64,000 nucleotides of DNA from Paramacrobiotus metropolitanus (GCF_019649055.1 NW_026570252.1:1-64000), one strand, 5' to 3'; shown: positions 1-10,325, numbered from the stretch's first letter. The notes: a model not told the origin generated them from the sequence alone. Numbers and translations are program-made.

Positions 1-84
1 CTCTTCGCATGCAGATTTGCCAACCGCCCGGACGATACGCAGGTGAAAAGCCTGTTGGATACCGTTCGCGGGCTGGAAGATTAA
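1..84 (+). CDS. C-terminal end of an unidentified protein (partial)
   Basis: Frame 1 is open from the window edge and ends at TAA (82-84) after about 27 residues of ordinary composition (ends TVRGLED). It could be the end of a gene lying to the left. I do not recognise it. A different frame over the same bases could be the first exon of the OTU-like relic that follows, because a good splice donor (AAG|GTAAGA) lies at about 129; only one of the two readings can be right. Low certainty. Confidence 0.28.
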   Translation, partial: LFACRFANRPDDTQVKSLLDTVRGLED

Positions 85-99
85 GTTTCGCCACCCGAA

Positions 100-1066
100 G
101 AATTCCACGGGTTGTCGGCATTGAAAAGGTAAGAAAGTGGCTTTTGTCGTGCGGCTGTGAGCGCGGTATATTACGCCTGTGCCTGTGCTCGGCTTCAGAT
201 GCTGGCCGAACATACGGATCTCCTTCGACACCTTCGTGACTTTATCCGAATTCCCGCTATCCGTTGCCTCGATGGTACGACAAATTCGGACAACACACTC
301 AGCGACACCTTTTACGCGGCCTTCCAAGAGCACTTCAGCATTTACAACGTTCCTAGCGACGGCCACTGCTTTTTCCATGCAGTGTCCGTGGCGGTCTTTC
401 TGGACGGTAGATTCATCTGCATTTACGCCTGGCGGCAATTGATATTCTGGCTTCGCGCTATCACGACTTCCTGCCACACTTGCAGTCCCAAGTGCCAGAA
501 AACCATCTCGGTCTGCTTGAAGTCGTCTATCAGACTGCTGTGACTGCCCCGACTGTGGGTTTGGAATCTTACGGATGCGGTATCCATTTGATGGCCCTGG
601 CGACAGCCCTACACCGTCCCATCTGTTCCTACCAAGGATTCTTTGATCACAATCAGCCGGAAAATTGGAAGATTTGTCCAGCGATGAGGTAAACGTTGTG
701 CAAGTTTGTAGTTAGTCGATCGCTTACCACATTTGTCGTTCCTATGCAGGGTTGCTGCCTTAATCGCCCGTGAAAGAGCTGGGTGAAGCATTTCCTGTAT
801 CACCCCTCCACACACCAGCTAGTGCAACGTATCCCCGACGCGCGTGCTCTACACCAAACTGCACTACATGGCATGTGTGCCCAAACAGGAGATATTCCCT
901 GTTCTACCTGCCAGTACCAGCATTCCCGCGCCGCCTCTCGGACAGACAGAAGCGCCCTGCCGCAGCGGGGCCAGTGACCACACCCACCACCTCTCAAGAG
1001 ACGTGTTGCTACCACTACTACCACTACTACAACTACTCGTAGTAAGCGTTCTTGAGCATCTGTGAT
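100..1066 (+). pseudogene. OTU-type cysteine protease relic, frameshifted
   Basis: OTU proteases remove ubiquitin or ubiquitin-like proteins from targets. The catalytic Asp/Cys block is visible in frame 1 around 350-385 (PSDGHCFFHA, the family's D-G-x-C). The reading then moves to frame 3 near 405-411, where an OTU-like helix (LRLAAIDILASRYHDFLPHL) and the conserved C-terminal segment (about 573-636, YGCGIHLMALATALHRPI) lie. A canonical intron is likely at 689-749 (GTAAAC...TGCAG). Beyond it the frame stops at 784-786, and the catalytic-His block (TKLHYMACVPKQE, about 853-891) is again in frame 1. A possible first intron is 129-198, with donor AAG|GTAAGA and acceptor TTCAG|ATG. At least two frameshifts cannot be explained by introns, so I call it a pseudogene. 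It probably belongs to the neighbouring viral element, but no junction proves that. Confidence 0.6.
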
Positions 1067-1099
1067 GACACCACCGTGAATTTTTTGAGTGGACATGCC

Positions 1100-2327
1100 G
1101 GGAAGGCTTTTTGCTCATATATTTTAGTGATAATGACCGACTGTTTTCTCATAACTTACTGTTTAAACTGCTGCGATACGACAAGAAAATATTTTTGTTT
1201 AAACCAATAATTTAGCGGCTTGTTTCAAGCGGGCATTTTTACTCATATCCATTGCACAATGACATGTAAGCATTTGTTGACTGGGACGCGTCTGATTCAA
1301 GTATTCGATTTCGTTTTGTTTTTTTGTTGTTGTATTGGGTGACTGGCATTGTCGTGAGAGCGGATCGATGATTATTAAATTTTGATTTTGTATTAACGAG
1401 CAACACATTTAGCACTTACTGGCGTATTTAATGCAGTAGAAAACTGTTGCATACTCTGCTCGCAGACCACGGTACACGCATTCTCATATACGTATACATA
1501 TATAATTCCTCACAGAAAAACGCAATATTTAAGGGCGCACTCCATGCATTCAAAATATTCCGTGCTATAGCCGGTTCGAGAAATGGTGTGCCCAACAAAT
1601 GCAGTGCATTATACAGCATTCTGTCTGTGCCCAGACCGGTGCGGTGTAATTCTATCACAACGTGAGCAGAACAAATTACAAAATCGACGTTTATTATTGG
1701 TCATCTGCATCTTATCCGCCTCCAAATGGCTCATTAGGCTATATAAAGAAATTTCGGTTCCGGGGCGTTCATCTTCCGGAAACTGGCTATACCTTGCAAC
1801 ATCGTCCACCGTAAATCCGTATTTCACAGCCCGCGAAATAATAAACGGCGAAACACTACTTTGGCATGAAAACAATCACATCAGTAATATGTCCATTCTG
1901 CTGATTGTTCTTAGTACAACAGCACGCACTGTCAGCTTCTCTGCTTTCTGCTGGACGGGATGGCGAGGATGGTATTTTATCAGGCATTGTGCTGCTATGC
2001 TCCATGCCAGGCTTTAGGATGAACTAACACTGCAGAAAGGCGCGATGACCGGAGTGTGACTTTTACGGTTAATCGATGTTTTATAGTCGACTGTATGTTG
2101 TGTGTAAGGGCGGAGAAGGGCGGGAAGGGGTTGTGTCGCAGGCGGTAGTCGTCAGAATTTGCCAAACTATCCGCTTTTCCTTATACCACTCCCTTTGCGT
2201 GATCTGTCCGTGCGTTTCTCTCTCTCTCTCTCCTATCTCTCTCTGCTGAATGAAAGGCAACATATAACTAGGAATGAGTGAATCATTTCGCTAGTGGTAC
2301 AAAGTTTGCTTTGCTCTACAATTCGCC
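1100..2327. other. Stretch without a supportable gene
   Basis: Only weak open frames are present. Two overlapping minus-strand frames (1609-1875 and 1428-1658) have fairly normal composition and abut in different frames, so they might be a broken exon, but no domain is recognisable. A CT-rich run lies at about 2217-2243. No RNA gene or clear repeat was seen. Confidence 0.4.
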
Positions 2328-2435
2328 ATGGCTCGCAATCTTAATGTAGAAGTTTACACTGCGAAAATGCCGCAGATACGGAATATGCTGGACTTGTTAG
2401 AAAAAGCCCTTTATTTTAATTGTAAGTGCATGTAA
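2328..2435 (+). CDS. Possible 35-aa ORF or first exon, unknown
   Basis: An ATG in strong context (GCCATGG) at 2328 opens 35 codons (starts MARNLNVEVYTAK) ending TAA. A near-perfect donor (T|GTAAGT) lies at 2421/2422, so it may be a first exon, but I found no downstream acceptor that keeps a frame open into the next ORF. No family recognised. Confidence 0.25.
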   Translation: MARNLNVEVYTAKMPQIRNMLDLLEKALYFNCKCM

Positions 2436-2529
2436 ATACCGCGAAGGAGCGCGTGTACTTAAGTGCAAGAATTCGGTCTTCACTTAGTAGCTGTCAGAGA
2501 CTTTCGGAAGTACATGGAAATTTAAGAAA

Positions 2530-2703
2530 ATGACTTTGCATGAGTATCTCATAACATACTGGCGTCAGTACAATCGCGAAGCTGCTCTGCTAATTATTCT
2601 TGTCGCTCAAGTGACGACAATTTGCATAGTCTCGCGTAATCAGGTTGCCACTATCAGGTTTGCAAACCGGACAACAGCCCTGTTGAATGAAAAGGTGTCG
2701 TAA
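2530..2703 (+). CDS. 57-aa small membrane protein, hypothetical
   Basis: A complete 57-codon ORF runs from ATG (context GAAAATGA) at 2530 to TAA at 2701-2703. It has a hydrophilic N-terminus (about 17 residues, MTLHEYLITYWRQYNRE), one hydrophobic segment (residues 18-34, AALLIILVAQVTTICIV) that could cross a membrane, then a basic/polar tail with an N-R-T glycosylation-type site. It sits upstream of the PC4-like gene on the same strand, inside the presumed viral element. Small single-span proteins are common in DNA viruses, but I do not recognise this one, and a chance ORF of this length is possible. Confidence 0.35.
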   Translation: MTLHEYLITYWRQYNREAALLIILVAQVTTICIVSRNQVATIRFANRTTALLNEKVS

Positions 2704-3137
2704 TAAGTCGGTTTATTAATGACACGCTGCCGCTGCTAAAAAAGCTCACCGGCAATCCTTATTCGCGGCGCGCTTGATCTTGATAAATTTATTGGGAAAT
2801 CCTTACCTGTGTCAGGAGAAGCCGGGTGGTGGTACATGTGGTGACGGAAACGATGTTGCCATAGCTGCACGACCACCCCACCACCTATTCCGGCCTACCA
2901 AATGAATATCACGGCTCTTCCTTCAACATTTCAGGCGGGAGCGACACGCCTTGACATTATCTTATTTCCTGTAGAATATATCAGCGGCAGGAACAGAAGT
3001 AACACTAGCGCACAGCAGCAACAGCATGCCGGCTACCCTCAAGTTTTAAGCTGTATTATACGAAATTATATTTAAATTGCCAATAAAATGTGACAGAATG
3101 TGACAGTATTTGCTTGCAGCACAAACCCACATCAATC
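2704..3137. other. Intergenic region upstream of the PC4-like gene
   Basis: No gene is visible. It contains a TA-rich stretch (about 3050-3082, TTATATTTAAATTG) immediately before the PC4-like ORF that could hold its promoter. No TATAAA consensus is present. Confidence 0.35.
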
Positions 3138-3692
3138 ATGCTCAGTTTAAGCCTGTACCAGCCAAACGAGCCCCGAATCGATCTTCGCCTGATAAAGTAC
3201 ATTCCTCAGGATGATAACTACGTAGCCACCCGCTGCGGATTCTACTTCTCCGTAAACTATCTACCGGAATTTATGACAGCAATTAAAGACCTGATGGGGC
3301 GCGTCAGCGAGTGGGAAAATTCCAATATGCATCTGCGACCCGTAGCAGTAAAGCCACGATCATCATCAGCATCATCTCGACGAAGAACAACAGCAACCGC
3401 TCATCCGTTTCAGAAAATCAGCAGCAGCAGCACCAGCACTAACAAGAACACGCAAAAAGGCGGTAAAAGCCGCACGGGCGCCGCCGCGGCACGTAAGAGG
3501 GCTAATTCTTTTTCCAATAACCAGCCAAAAAAATTAATTTGTACCAGCAAAAATCGTGAAAGTGAGTGCGGTGCTAATGTTGGTGTTGGTGTTGTTGATG
3601 GCGGTACAAGTGAAGATTCTGATAAATGCGCAGACGACGATGATAACGACGATAACTCTGCTAAGACTTTAATTATCGACTCTGATGAATAA
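3138..3692 (+). CDS. PC4-like (p15 coactivator) ssDNA-binding protein
   Basis: The first 55 residues (from MLSLSLYQP) match the layout of the PC4/Sub1 fold: a beta-strand set (IDLRLIKYI), an acidic turn (PQDDNY), 'ATRCGFYFSVNYLPEFMTAI' in place of the family's K-x-G-I-x-L-x-x-x-Q-W strand-helix, and a final helix (IKDLMGRV). PC4 proteins bind single-stranded DNA and aid transcription or replication. The rest is a Ser/Arg/Lys-rich linker and an acidic tail (DDDDNDDN), which is atypical. The frame is open from an ATG at 3090; I prefer the ATG at 3138 because the fold begins there. It converges on the packaging ATPase gene. The family call rests on pattern, not alignment. Confidence 0.5.
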   Translation: MLSLSLYQPNEPRIDLRLIKYIPQDDNYVATRCGFYFSVNYLPEFMTAIKDLMGRVSEWENSNMHLRPVAVKPRSSSASSRRRTTATAHPFQKISSSSTSTNKNTQKGGKSRTGAAAARKRANSFSNNQPKKLICTSKNRESECGANVGVGVVDGGTSEDSDKCADDDDNDDNSAKTLIIDSDE

Positions 3693-3770
3693 CGCTTTTT
3701 TGATGCAGACAACAATGATGACGATGATGATGATGTTGTTGGTAGTCGCTGACATGTTGTTGACATGTTG

Positions 3771-3824
3771 AATAAAATTAATTTGACCGATTTAGTCGTT
3801 TGTGTTTGGCAGGTCGAATTTATT
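3771..3824. terminator. Back-to-back poly(A) signals between convergent genes
   Basis: AATAAA at 3771-3776 on the plus strand lies 79 nt after the PC4-like stop. AATAAA on the minus strand (TTTATT at 3819-3824) lies about 52 nt after the ATPase stop. The two convergent genes thus each have a eukaryotic polyadenylation signal in a 180-bp gap. Confidence 0.55.
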
Positions 3825-3875
3825 TCGTTCGAGAAAAAAATAGTTAAAACACATACACAAAGATATTATTCTCAA

Positions 3876-4826
3876 CTAGATTAACATCTTTTCGGGGTCG
3901 TCGTCTCCTTCCGCTAGCACTCTCACTTTACTTCCATCAGATTTCGCCTTCCCCTTCCGCTTATGCCGGTTTCTCTTTTCCGGGTGTTGTTTTTTCTTCT
4001 TCCTCCTCCCATTTTTCGGCTGCTTCTTCCCTTTCTGCTTTTTTCTTTTATTTACACCAGCACGCCGGCGAGTGGATGCGGGGGTGACGGTGCCCCTATT
4101 GCCGATATGGCCCTGTTTGCCAATATGTTTTACGGGCACTAGTGCGTATTCGTCCATCGTTGAATTCGCTATGGAATATACTCGCTGGTAATGATCTGCA
4201 CTTTCTCCGAGCAAATTGCTACGTACACGCAGAACGTCAGGCGTGCAGCACTTGAAATCCAGAAACAAATATCCATAATCTCGGCTGGTTGCGGTCTCAT
4301 ATGCGTCCATAAACTGCGCTGAACTGCGCGGGTACATTTGTCGCGCGAGTATTTCTATTTGCATCATGTCGCGCGGTTGTTTCCATAAAACAAGGTAATG
4401 TGCGTTTAGTGAAATCGTCCGCATTAGTGGATTCTGGAAGAATACGTTCTGGACTGTTAAAATGACGGACCGATTTAGATGATGTGTTCCGCGAGTGAAC
4501 ACTGATACCACATTTTTATTGATTTCCTGCATCTGATCATCAAGAATAATAAGCGACAGTTCATTTTTGTTAGTAAAGTTCTCTTCGGCAACATCTTCAG
4601 GAATGTTCTTAATGAAAACAACGTTCCTTGTATGTTTTTTAATCGTTTTAAAAACAGGAGATTCGTAAGAGTAAATAAAATAAGCTTTCTTGGGAAACAG
4701 GGTGATTTTGCGCAGCTCCAATAAACGGCATATCCAGTACGTCTTTCCGCCCTGACTCTGACAGCTGCAGACTGAATTAAACGGGTGGACGAGTAGAGGG
4801 TTGAAGTTTTTTACCGTTTCGTACAT
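3876..4826 (-). CDS. A32/FtsK-like genome packaging ATPase
   Basis: This is the packaging NTPase of Polinton/adintovirus-type viruses, which drives DNA into capsids. The family signature is clear: Walker B (LSLIILDDQM), the FTRGTHHLNRSVILTVQN sensor region, and the ISLNAHYLVLWKQPRD...LARQMYP block. The ORF is open from a GTG at 4841; the first ATG is at 4826 (MYETVKNFNPLLVHPF). The Walker A site reads SCQSQGGKT, so the first Gly of G-x4-G-K-T is replaced by Cys, which may weaken or abolish ATP binding. The C-terminal ~75 residues are an Arg/Lys-rich tail not typical of the family, perhaps DNA-binding. No stop or frameshift interrupts the gene, unlike the polymerase just upstream on the same strand. 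Confidence 0.88.
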   Translation of the reverse strand: MYETVKNFNPLLVHPFNSVCSCQSQGGKTYWICRLLELRKITLFPKKAYFIYSYESPVFKTIKKHTRNVVFIKNIPEDVAEENFTNKNELSLIILDDQMQEINKNVVSVFTRGTHHLNRSVILTVQNVFFQNPLMRTISLNAHYLVLWKQPRDMMQIEILARQMYPRSSAQFMDAYETATSRDYGYLFLDFKCCTPDVLRVRSNLLGESADHYQRVYSIANSTMDEYALVPVKHIGKQGHIGNRGTVTPASTRRRAGVNKRKKQKGKKQPKNGRRKKKKQHPEKRNRHKRKGKAKSDGSKVRVLAEGDDDPEKMLI

Positions 4827-4886
4827 TTTCCAAAAACACACCGCTTTAATACAAAATTCCTGCTTTTATACGATGTGAGAGAGTCG

Positions 4887-7800
4887 TCATGGTGGAATGG
4901 AAGGTTGTAGGGCAGGCGTGCTGCTTTTGTATCCAAATGGGATTGTCTCGAAACCTGGGGTAGTATTAAGAATCACCCGCTTGTCAAACGTGAAACGTAT
5001 CATTTTCTTTTCTTTTCGAGTTTTCAGCTGCCAACTTCCTTTTAAACGGAAAATTTTGTAAGGATTCAGTGAGTATTGCACTTTTCCCGGATCTTTCACC
5101 ATCTCTTCTAGCATTTCCGATTTGAAAATTTCGGTATTTCCTTTGTTAATCGTAATGCCTTTTGCCTTGAAAACAGCCACACCTTTACCGGTGCGTTATG
5201 CATACATTTTAGGGCACCCGCATACAAACAGAATAATGGTATCATCATCAATTTCCGATTTATATTCGCCCAGGCATTCGCCCACCGGAAGGCTTGGCAG
5301 GTTGGGACCCTCCAGAGCAATAACGCAATCGGTGTCAACATAAAGCAGCCGCTCTATGCCAACAAAAGTCATACCAGCGTAAAGCTCCAGTCGTGCGTAG
5401 CTAGTGACGAAACCCGCTACGATAACGTTAGCCCGTAAATCCGTTGCGTCCAGGTCGTTGGCTCTTGTACTTTGTACCTACAGAACATCCTCGTTTACTA
5501 CATCGATATAATTCACGGTGTAGGCTCCTGAGTAGAACAGTTCATTGAACCGCTTGACGCTTTTGACGTATTCAAATGTGGGCTTATTTTCCTTTATCGC
5601 CAGGCGACCCCATAACGTATTCAGCATTAGTTTCGATAAGAGACGCCGCGTAGGATTGTATTCCACTTTCTCCGGGTTGACAGTAACATTATCCCTGTCT
5701 TTTAAAGTCCGCAGGTATGCCGTTTTGTCCGTGTCGGATTGACAGGTTATGGGGTATCCACTGGCTGCGGCTTTTTCGGCCATAAAAGTGCTTATATAAT
5801 CAGCAAAAAGATCTCCCTTTTTCGGGTAATGCCAGACTTCATGTATCGCAAGCACGTGATATCCAAGAGCAAGCGCTAGTGTAATTTCCGGTGTAGTATA
5901 AACTCCGTTGTAACTGCGTTCGCTGTCAGAATGCGTGCATGGGGTATGCTGATTGTTAAGCTGCGCACATCGCCAACACAGAGTAAACATACACTTTCCG
6001 TTAATACGTTGCGGTAACAGCGGTAAAGGCAAATCTTTCGGCGGCAAAACTCTCGCATGCACAATTCGAAAATACTGGTCGAGAGGTTTGAAGTCGCTGA
6101 GAATTCTCTCCGGAAGACCAAGCGGATATTCTTTCTGTTTGCAGACAGCTGGATAGAGGGAATTTTTATCGAGGTAAGATATATATTGACCTTGGCTAGT
6201 GTCAGGGACGGTTAGGAGCCGAAATGCTTCCGTCCGCCCACCAAACAGCACATTGCGTATATTCATAGGTTTCACATGCAAGAAGTTTCGCAGGGCATTT
6301 GTAACCTGCTCGTCCGGGCCCTTTGTTTTCCTAACTGCATTCCATTCCTAACTCCAGATATAGCGATAAGTATAACCTTGGGTTTCAAGGTAGCGCTGTT
6401 TGTGCTTCGTAGCCTGTAGCAGCTGGGCCATGTTTTGGTTGCCAAACGTTACCGTGTCTCCTGTGTAGCATTTGGGACACCTGTAAAAGAATTTGTTAAT
6501 TTAGGTAACCGGAAGCCGCCAGGCAGTGATATTACCCGTGGAAATAACACCCGTGGTATTCGAAAACAGTCTGGGTCATTTCGCAAAATCCATCCACCAT
6601 ATAGCGTCCAATTTGCTTTTCTCCGTCTGGATGATTTCGAGCATGACGAATGACGATGCATTCCGTGTGGGCAACATAGTGAAGCCACTGGATACTCTCA
6701 AAGGAATAATTTCGATGCGTCTGCAGATCTCGAAATGTAAAGTACTGAATGCTGTTTTTTGGCATAAATTTAGCTCTGTAAACGAGATTAACAAAGCTAG
6801 GCAAGGAAACGGACTCCACTAATGGGTTGTATCCGTGGCATAGAGTTTTCATACTTTCGCAAAATTTTTGGCAGGCCTCTCGCAGAACCTGACAGTCGTT
6901 TTCACAATATTTCAGAATCTCTTTAGAGAAATTCCACACTTTGCCAGAGGCGGTTTCCTCATCGTACCACTTTTTGCATACAGCGTAATGTTTTTCTTTC
7001 ATCTGGCTGGTAAGAAAATAACTCTCCTCGGGAATACTACCGGAATAATTAAAATTCTCTTGGCAAGCAAAAAAAGGAAAACACCCTTTGGCAGCGCAAA
7101 AACCGAAAGCAGCCGGCATCTCCGCTAAGCTCATTGGCAGAAATGCAAGGGAATCTCTCAGTACAATATTATTTGCTGTCTCCTTTATTTGGAGGAATTT
7201 TAGTCCGCGCATAATAACCTGGGGCCATATATGTCTACGGTGCAGGTGCTGCATGATGAAATTGCCGTCATAACCCATTAGGTTGTGGAAGATAACAATG
7301 TGATTGCGATGGCGAGGATGAAAGAGCCAATCACAAAACCTTGCACCGGCGTTTTTTCCAAAGAAACGCGTCGCGAGTCCAGTGTCGTTCACAGCGACAG
7401 CAGCGATTGGCGTGTGGTATTCTTTACTTATGTCACTTTCAAAATCGCAGTACAAGAAAGGGCGATCGGGTTTCGGTTCGTTCTCATGGACTTGCACGAA
7501 ACATCGATGCACGGGATCTACTTTTAATTTGCAGCTCCGGCAATAGTACTCACCGCATTGATGAACAGAGTTTGACGGATGGCGCGCCTTGTCCGTGTGG
7601 ATGATAATTCCACAGTCAGGGCACCTTTGCCGCAACTCGCAATCTGTTTTTTCTGTTTCCGTCGAAAGTCCGCCCGCTGCATGCAGCGGCTTCCTCGATA
7701 ATTTGTGAATGCGGAAACACTCTGCATTCTTGAAAGTCCTCCTGCATTCGCGGCAAGTAATCTTATTTTCAAACCAGCAGTCTTTTCTTTGGCAATTAAA

Positions 7801-9080
7801 GCATGCCTTTCTACAGCGATGATCTGCGCTGCCAAGTCTATTAAAAAACCCGCCACATCCGTCGCACTGCTTTCTCTTTCCAAAAAACCGCGCGTGTTTC
7901 GTGATGGCCGCATAATGCTCATTTGACAGCAGAATAAGCAAGCTTTTACTGTTAGTAGCGGGGGTGTTTGTAGTGGTGGAGATTTCGCGGTGGTTAGAAA
8001 TTCCGCTATATAGTAATCCACTCTCTGGATCAGGCGATTTATATATGGACAAAGTGTAATTTGGGTAGAGCGATTGGGCAAAGGTAGCGTAGTAGCTGTA
8101 TGAAACAAGGCCAGGTGAGACGCCTGCCAGTTGGTACAGTTTAATTGCTTCAACTTTTTGCAGCTGCCGGCGACAATCGCATAACTCTTTCCATTTTCTA
8201 GCATCGGTTTTATGAAGCTTAGATGCGTGCGCTATGGCAATGGCAAGTGCTCGCCCAAAACATAAGCTGTCGCTGTTTTTTACGTTGATGATGCCGCCAC
8301 CCCGCGGTGCTCTTATGAGGTTTCTGAAATGGCGGTCATTTTTTCGCTTGGCTATTCCTTTTCCCGCTGGTTGCTTTGGGATGCGCAGCAAATTAATAAA
8401 GACCGGAAAATTCAAAGAAAACTCCGTTTTGGATGTTAGTGTATTTGCGATTAAATATAAGAACATTTTAGCATTCACCTGGTCTTGCGAAGCTAATTTG
8501 AGCTGGACTGGATGCGATAGCTGAGTAGATTCCAAAGAAATACTGATAAGATCTTCTTTATTCGGCACATAGCTGCGCAACTTTTTAAAAATATCTTCGA
8601 GAATTGACAGAAAAACTGGAAGTACAGTATCAACACCATGAAACGGCAGCTCTTTTATTTTTATCTGAAAGTTTCCAGCCCAAACGCCGTATTTTTTACT
8701 ATGGCGTGATGTGATGCCTTTGAGATCGTAGAATAATGATGGTTTTTGGATAACTGAATTTATGGATGATGAGCTGCGGAAGCATTATCTTGCCTGTCAT
8801 TTTGTGTCTCTGTTAGTTCCTGTGTGCGCCGCATAAATAACTTGTAGGAAAAAGAAATATGCCGCGTTTGACGATATAACTGTGAAACAACTTGAACAGT
8901 TTTCAGCTTCTCGTATAGCCTCGCCAATTTTGCTTCGGATATCTGTTGCTGCTGCTGCTGCTTTTGCTGTTGTTGTGTCCGGTTGGCGTTCTTTGTCGCC
9001 GCTGCCGCAGTCGATGTTGACGGTTGCGGCGGCTCTTGCTGCCGAACTCCGCTGATGCTCACTTTCCGCAGCCGAGGCAT
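4887..9080 (-). pseudogene. Protein-primed-type DNA polymerase B, spliced, with three stops and a frameshift
   Basis: This is a family B polymerase of the Polinton type, with an N-terminal 3'-5' exonuclease (YCDFESD; HNLMGYDGNFIMQHL) and polymerase motifs A (YLDKNSLYP), B (KLMLNTLWG) and C (YVDTDC), ending in the usual FDKRVIL-type C-terminus. An intron lies at 6481-6535 (GTAATA...TTACAG). In the joined frame there are three premature stops: TAG at 6348-6350, TAG at 5478-5480 between motifs B and C, and TAA at 5196-5198 after motif C. The N-terminal frame is open only to a stop at 8785-8787. It most likely continues, after a one-base shift near 8760-8785, into an upstream ORF (8760-9080, ATG at 9080) with a poly-Gln stretch. 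Motif C has Cys where Ser is usual (DTDC). This copy is presumably inactive. Confidence 0.85.
6481..6535 (-). other. Intron in polymerase B gene
   Basis: On the minus strand the exon ends ...CACGG|GTAATATCAC and resumes TTTTACAG|GTGTCCC. Removing these 55 nt joins the two halves of the polymerase zinc-knuckle-like segment (CYFHG to CPKCYTGDT) in frame. Without splicing the ORF stops at once. Confidence 0.75.
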
Positions 9081-9469
9081 TGTTACACAAATAAAAAGTA
9101 AGTAGAAAGCTGTTGCTGTTGCTGAATAAAAGGCGCCGGGTGTGCTTTTGATAATTGGAGAAATATTTTCTGATAAAATGTAAAGAAATATCTGATATCC
9201 AAAAGCGGCCTGTGACAGCAGTAGGCAGGAATGTTGATGCGACTAACATCGCCCCTTCAACGCTTGCACAGATGTGCGTGCAGTAATGTGCAAATTACAT
9301 GACCTCAGCTTTTATACCCGCAGCAGTATCTACGAGAGGACGACTGGTCATAATGTTAGGTCCGCCCAGGGATCGCCTACCGCCCATTAGTTCAACCCCG
9401 CGGCGGAGCCTAGTTAATCGGATTTTCTTTTTCCGCCTCTTCTGCCCTCCCCACAGTGAAAGGCATACA

Positions 9470-9476
9470 TATAAAA
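9470..9476 (+). promoter_or_regulatory. TATA box of the BIR-like gene
   Basis: TATAAAA lies 84 bp upstream of the chosen ATG at 9554, at a distance that fits a short 5'UTR. Confidence 0.45.
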
Positions 9477-9553
9477 TTGTTATGTTTGTGAGATTAATTT
9501 ACACTTTTCACTTGCAGCACCTTCCCTCGCTCGCTAACTTACGTATATTTACC

Positions 9554-10201
9554 ATGGACGCCGCCTATAAGAAAAACTGCAACGCCGCATATGGCAGCTA
9601 CGGTTCACCTAATCTTCTTAATCGTGTCTCTAATGAACGTCGTCCCGCAGGTGACATTAACAATTACGACGACGACAACGACGACAACGAAGATACACCT
9701 CTCTTACACTCTCCAGAAACCGCGCTTATGCGACAACAGTACGAAGTGATGAAGAGCGTACCTGTTGGACAGCGCTATTTATTAGCCGCCATGGGCTATA
9801 ATTTTCGAGGCACCGTAAAGTGCTCACATTGCAAAAAAGTGTTCTACTGGAGGCAGACGGATGCCATCATCCATCATTCAGAGCGCGAATGTCAGGACAT
9901 AAAACCTTATACAATGCTGAACACTTGCTCTATTGAATGGCAAAGCACACGGCGCCGGACATTCGAAAAGAGGCTAAGCACCTTTATGGAAATTCCGAAG
10001 AGCTTTGACATTGATTTTCTGATACTGCATGATTTCTACCCCACCAACCAGATCCAATGCGCCCACCCAGGCTGTACCTGGATCGGGCGGTGGGAGGAAA
10101 TTGAAAGCCCGGATTATTTAAAAAAGCGGAGTCACGGTCGGAAACACTGCTACGATGTGTGGCCTTTTTTTGCTAAGTGGTGGTTTAAGAAGTATTTGTG
10201 A
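9554..10201 (+). CDS. Divergent two-BIR (IAP-like) zinc protein
   Basis: The ORF is open from 9299, but the ATG at 9554 (ACCATGG) has good context and follows a TATA box, giving 215 aa. Two zinc-binding modules follow an Asp/Asn-rich N-terminus. The first (residues about 58-113) has GYNFRGTVKCSHC, W99, H107/H108 and C113. The second (about 148-205) has an R-x-x-F-x-x-x-M helix, HDFYPTNQIQC, a second Cys (CAHPGC), W and HGRKHC. The order R-helix, G-F/Y, C-x2-C, W, H, C is that of baculoviral IAP repeats, which block caspases and cell death. Spacing is shorter than in classical BIRs and no RING finger follows. It diverges from the polymerase gene. An anti-apoptotic role is inferred. Confidence 0.5.
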   Translation: MDAAYKKNCNAAYGSYGSPNLLNRVSNERRPAGDINNYDDDNDDNEDTPLLHSPETALMRQQYEVMKSVPVGQRYLLAAMGYNFRGTVKCSHCKKVFYWRQTDAIIHHSERECQDIKPYTMLNTCSIEWQSTRRRTFEKRLSTFMEIPKSFDIDFLILHDFYPTNQIQCAHPGCTWIGRWEEIESPDYLKKRSHGRKHCYDVWPFFAKWWFKKYL

Positions 10202-10242
10202 CTGGCTAATACTACTGATGGTGTAATTGTGTAATTAGACGA

Positions 10243-10248
10243 CTTTAT
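10243..10248 (-). terminator. Poly(A) signal for the reductase gene
   Basis: TTTATT on the plus strand is AATAAA on the minus strand, about 78 nt past the reductase stop codon. Confidence 0.4.
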
Positions 10249-10325
10249 TAAAATATTACTGACACAACATTGACTGACCGTTGACACCTCACAAATTTAG
10301 TTTGGAATTCTAGAATTAATTATTA

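Noticed and set aside
1428-1875. Minus-strand frames that might be one broken gene
   Set aside because: Composition is fair, but no domain, start or splice support was found.
4887-8760. Polymerase stops as evidence of a recoded genetic code (TAG/TAA as Tyr)
   Set aside because: All neighbouring genes end properly at TAA or TGA, the kinase interruption is TGA, and other genes have no internal TAG/TAA. Nonsense mutation is simpler.
8760-9080. Independent poly-Gln protein
   Set aside because: It abuts the polymerase frame with no gap and the polymerase lacks its own ATG, so it is more likely the polymerase N-terminus separated by a one-base shift.
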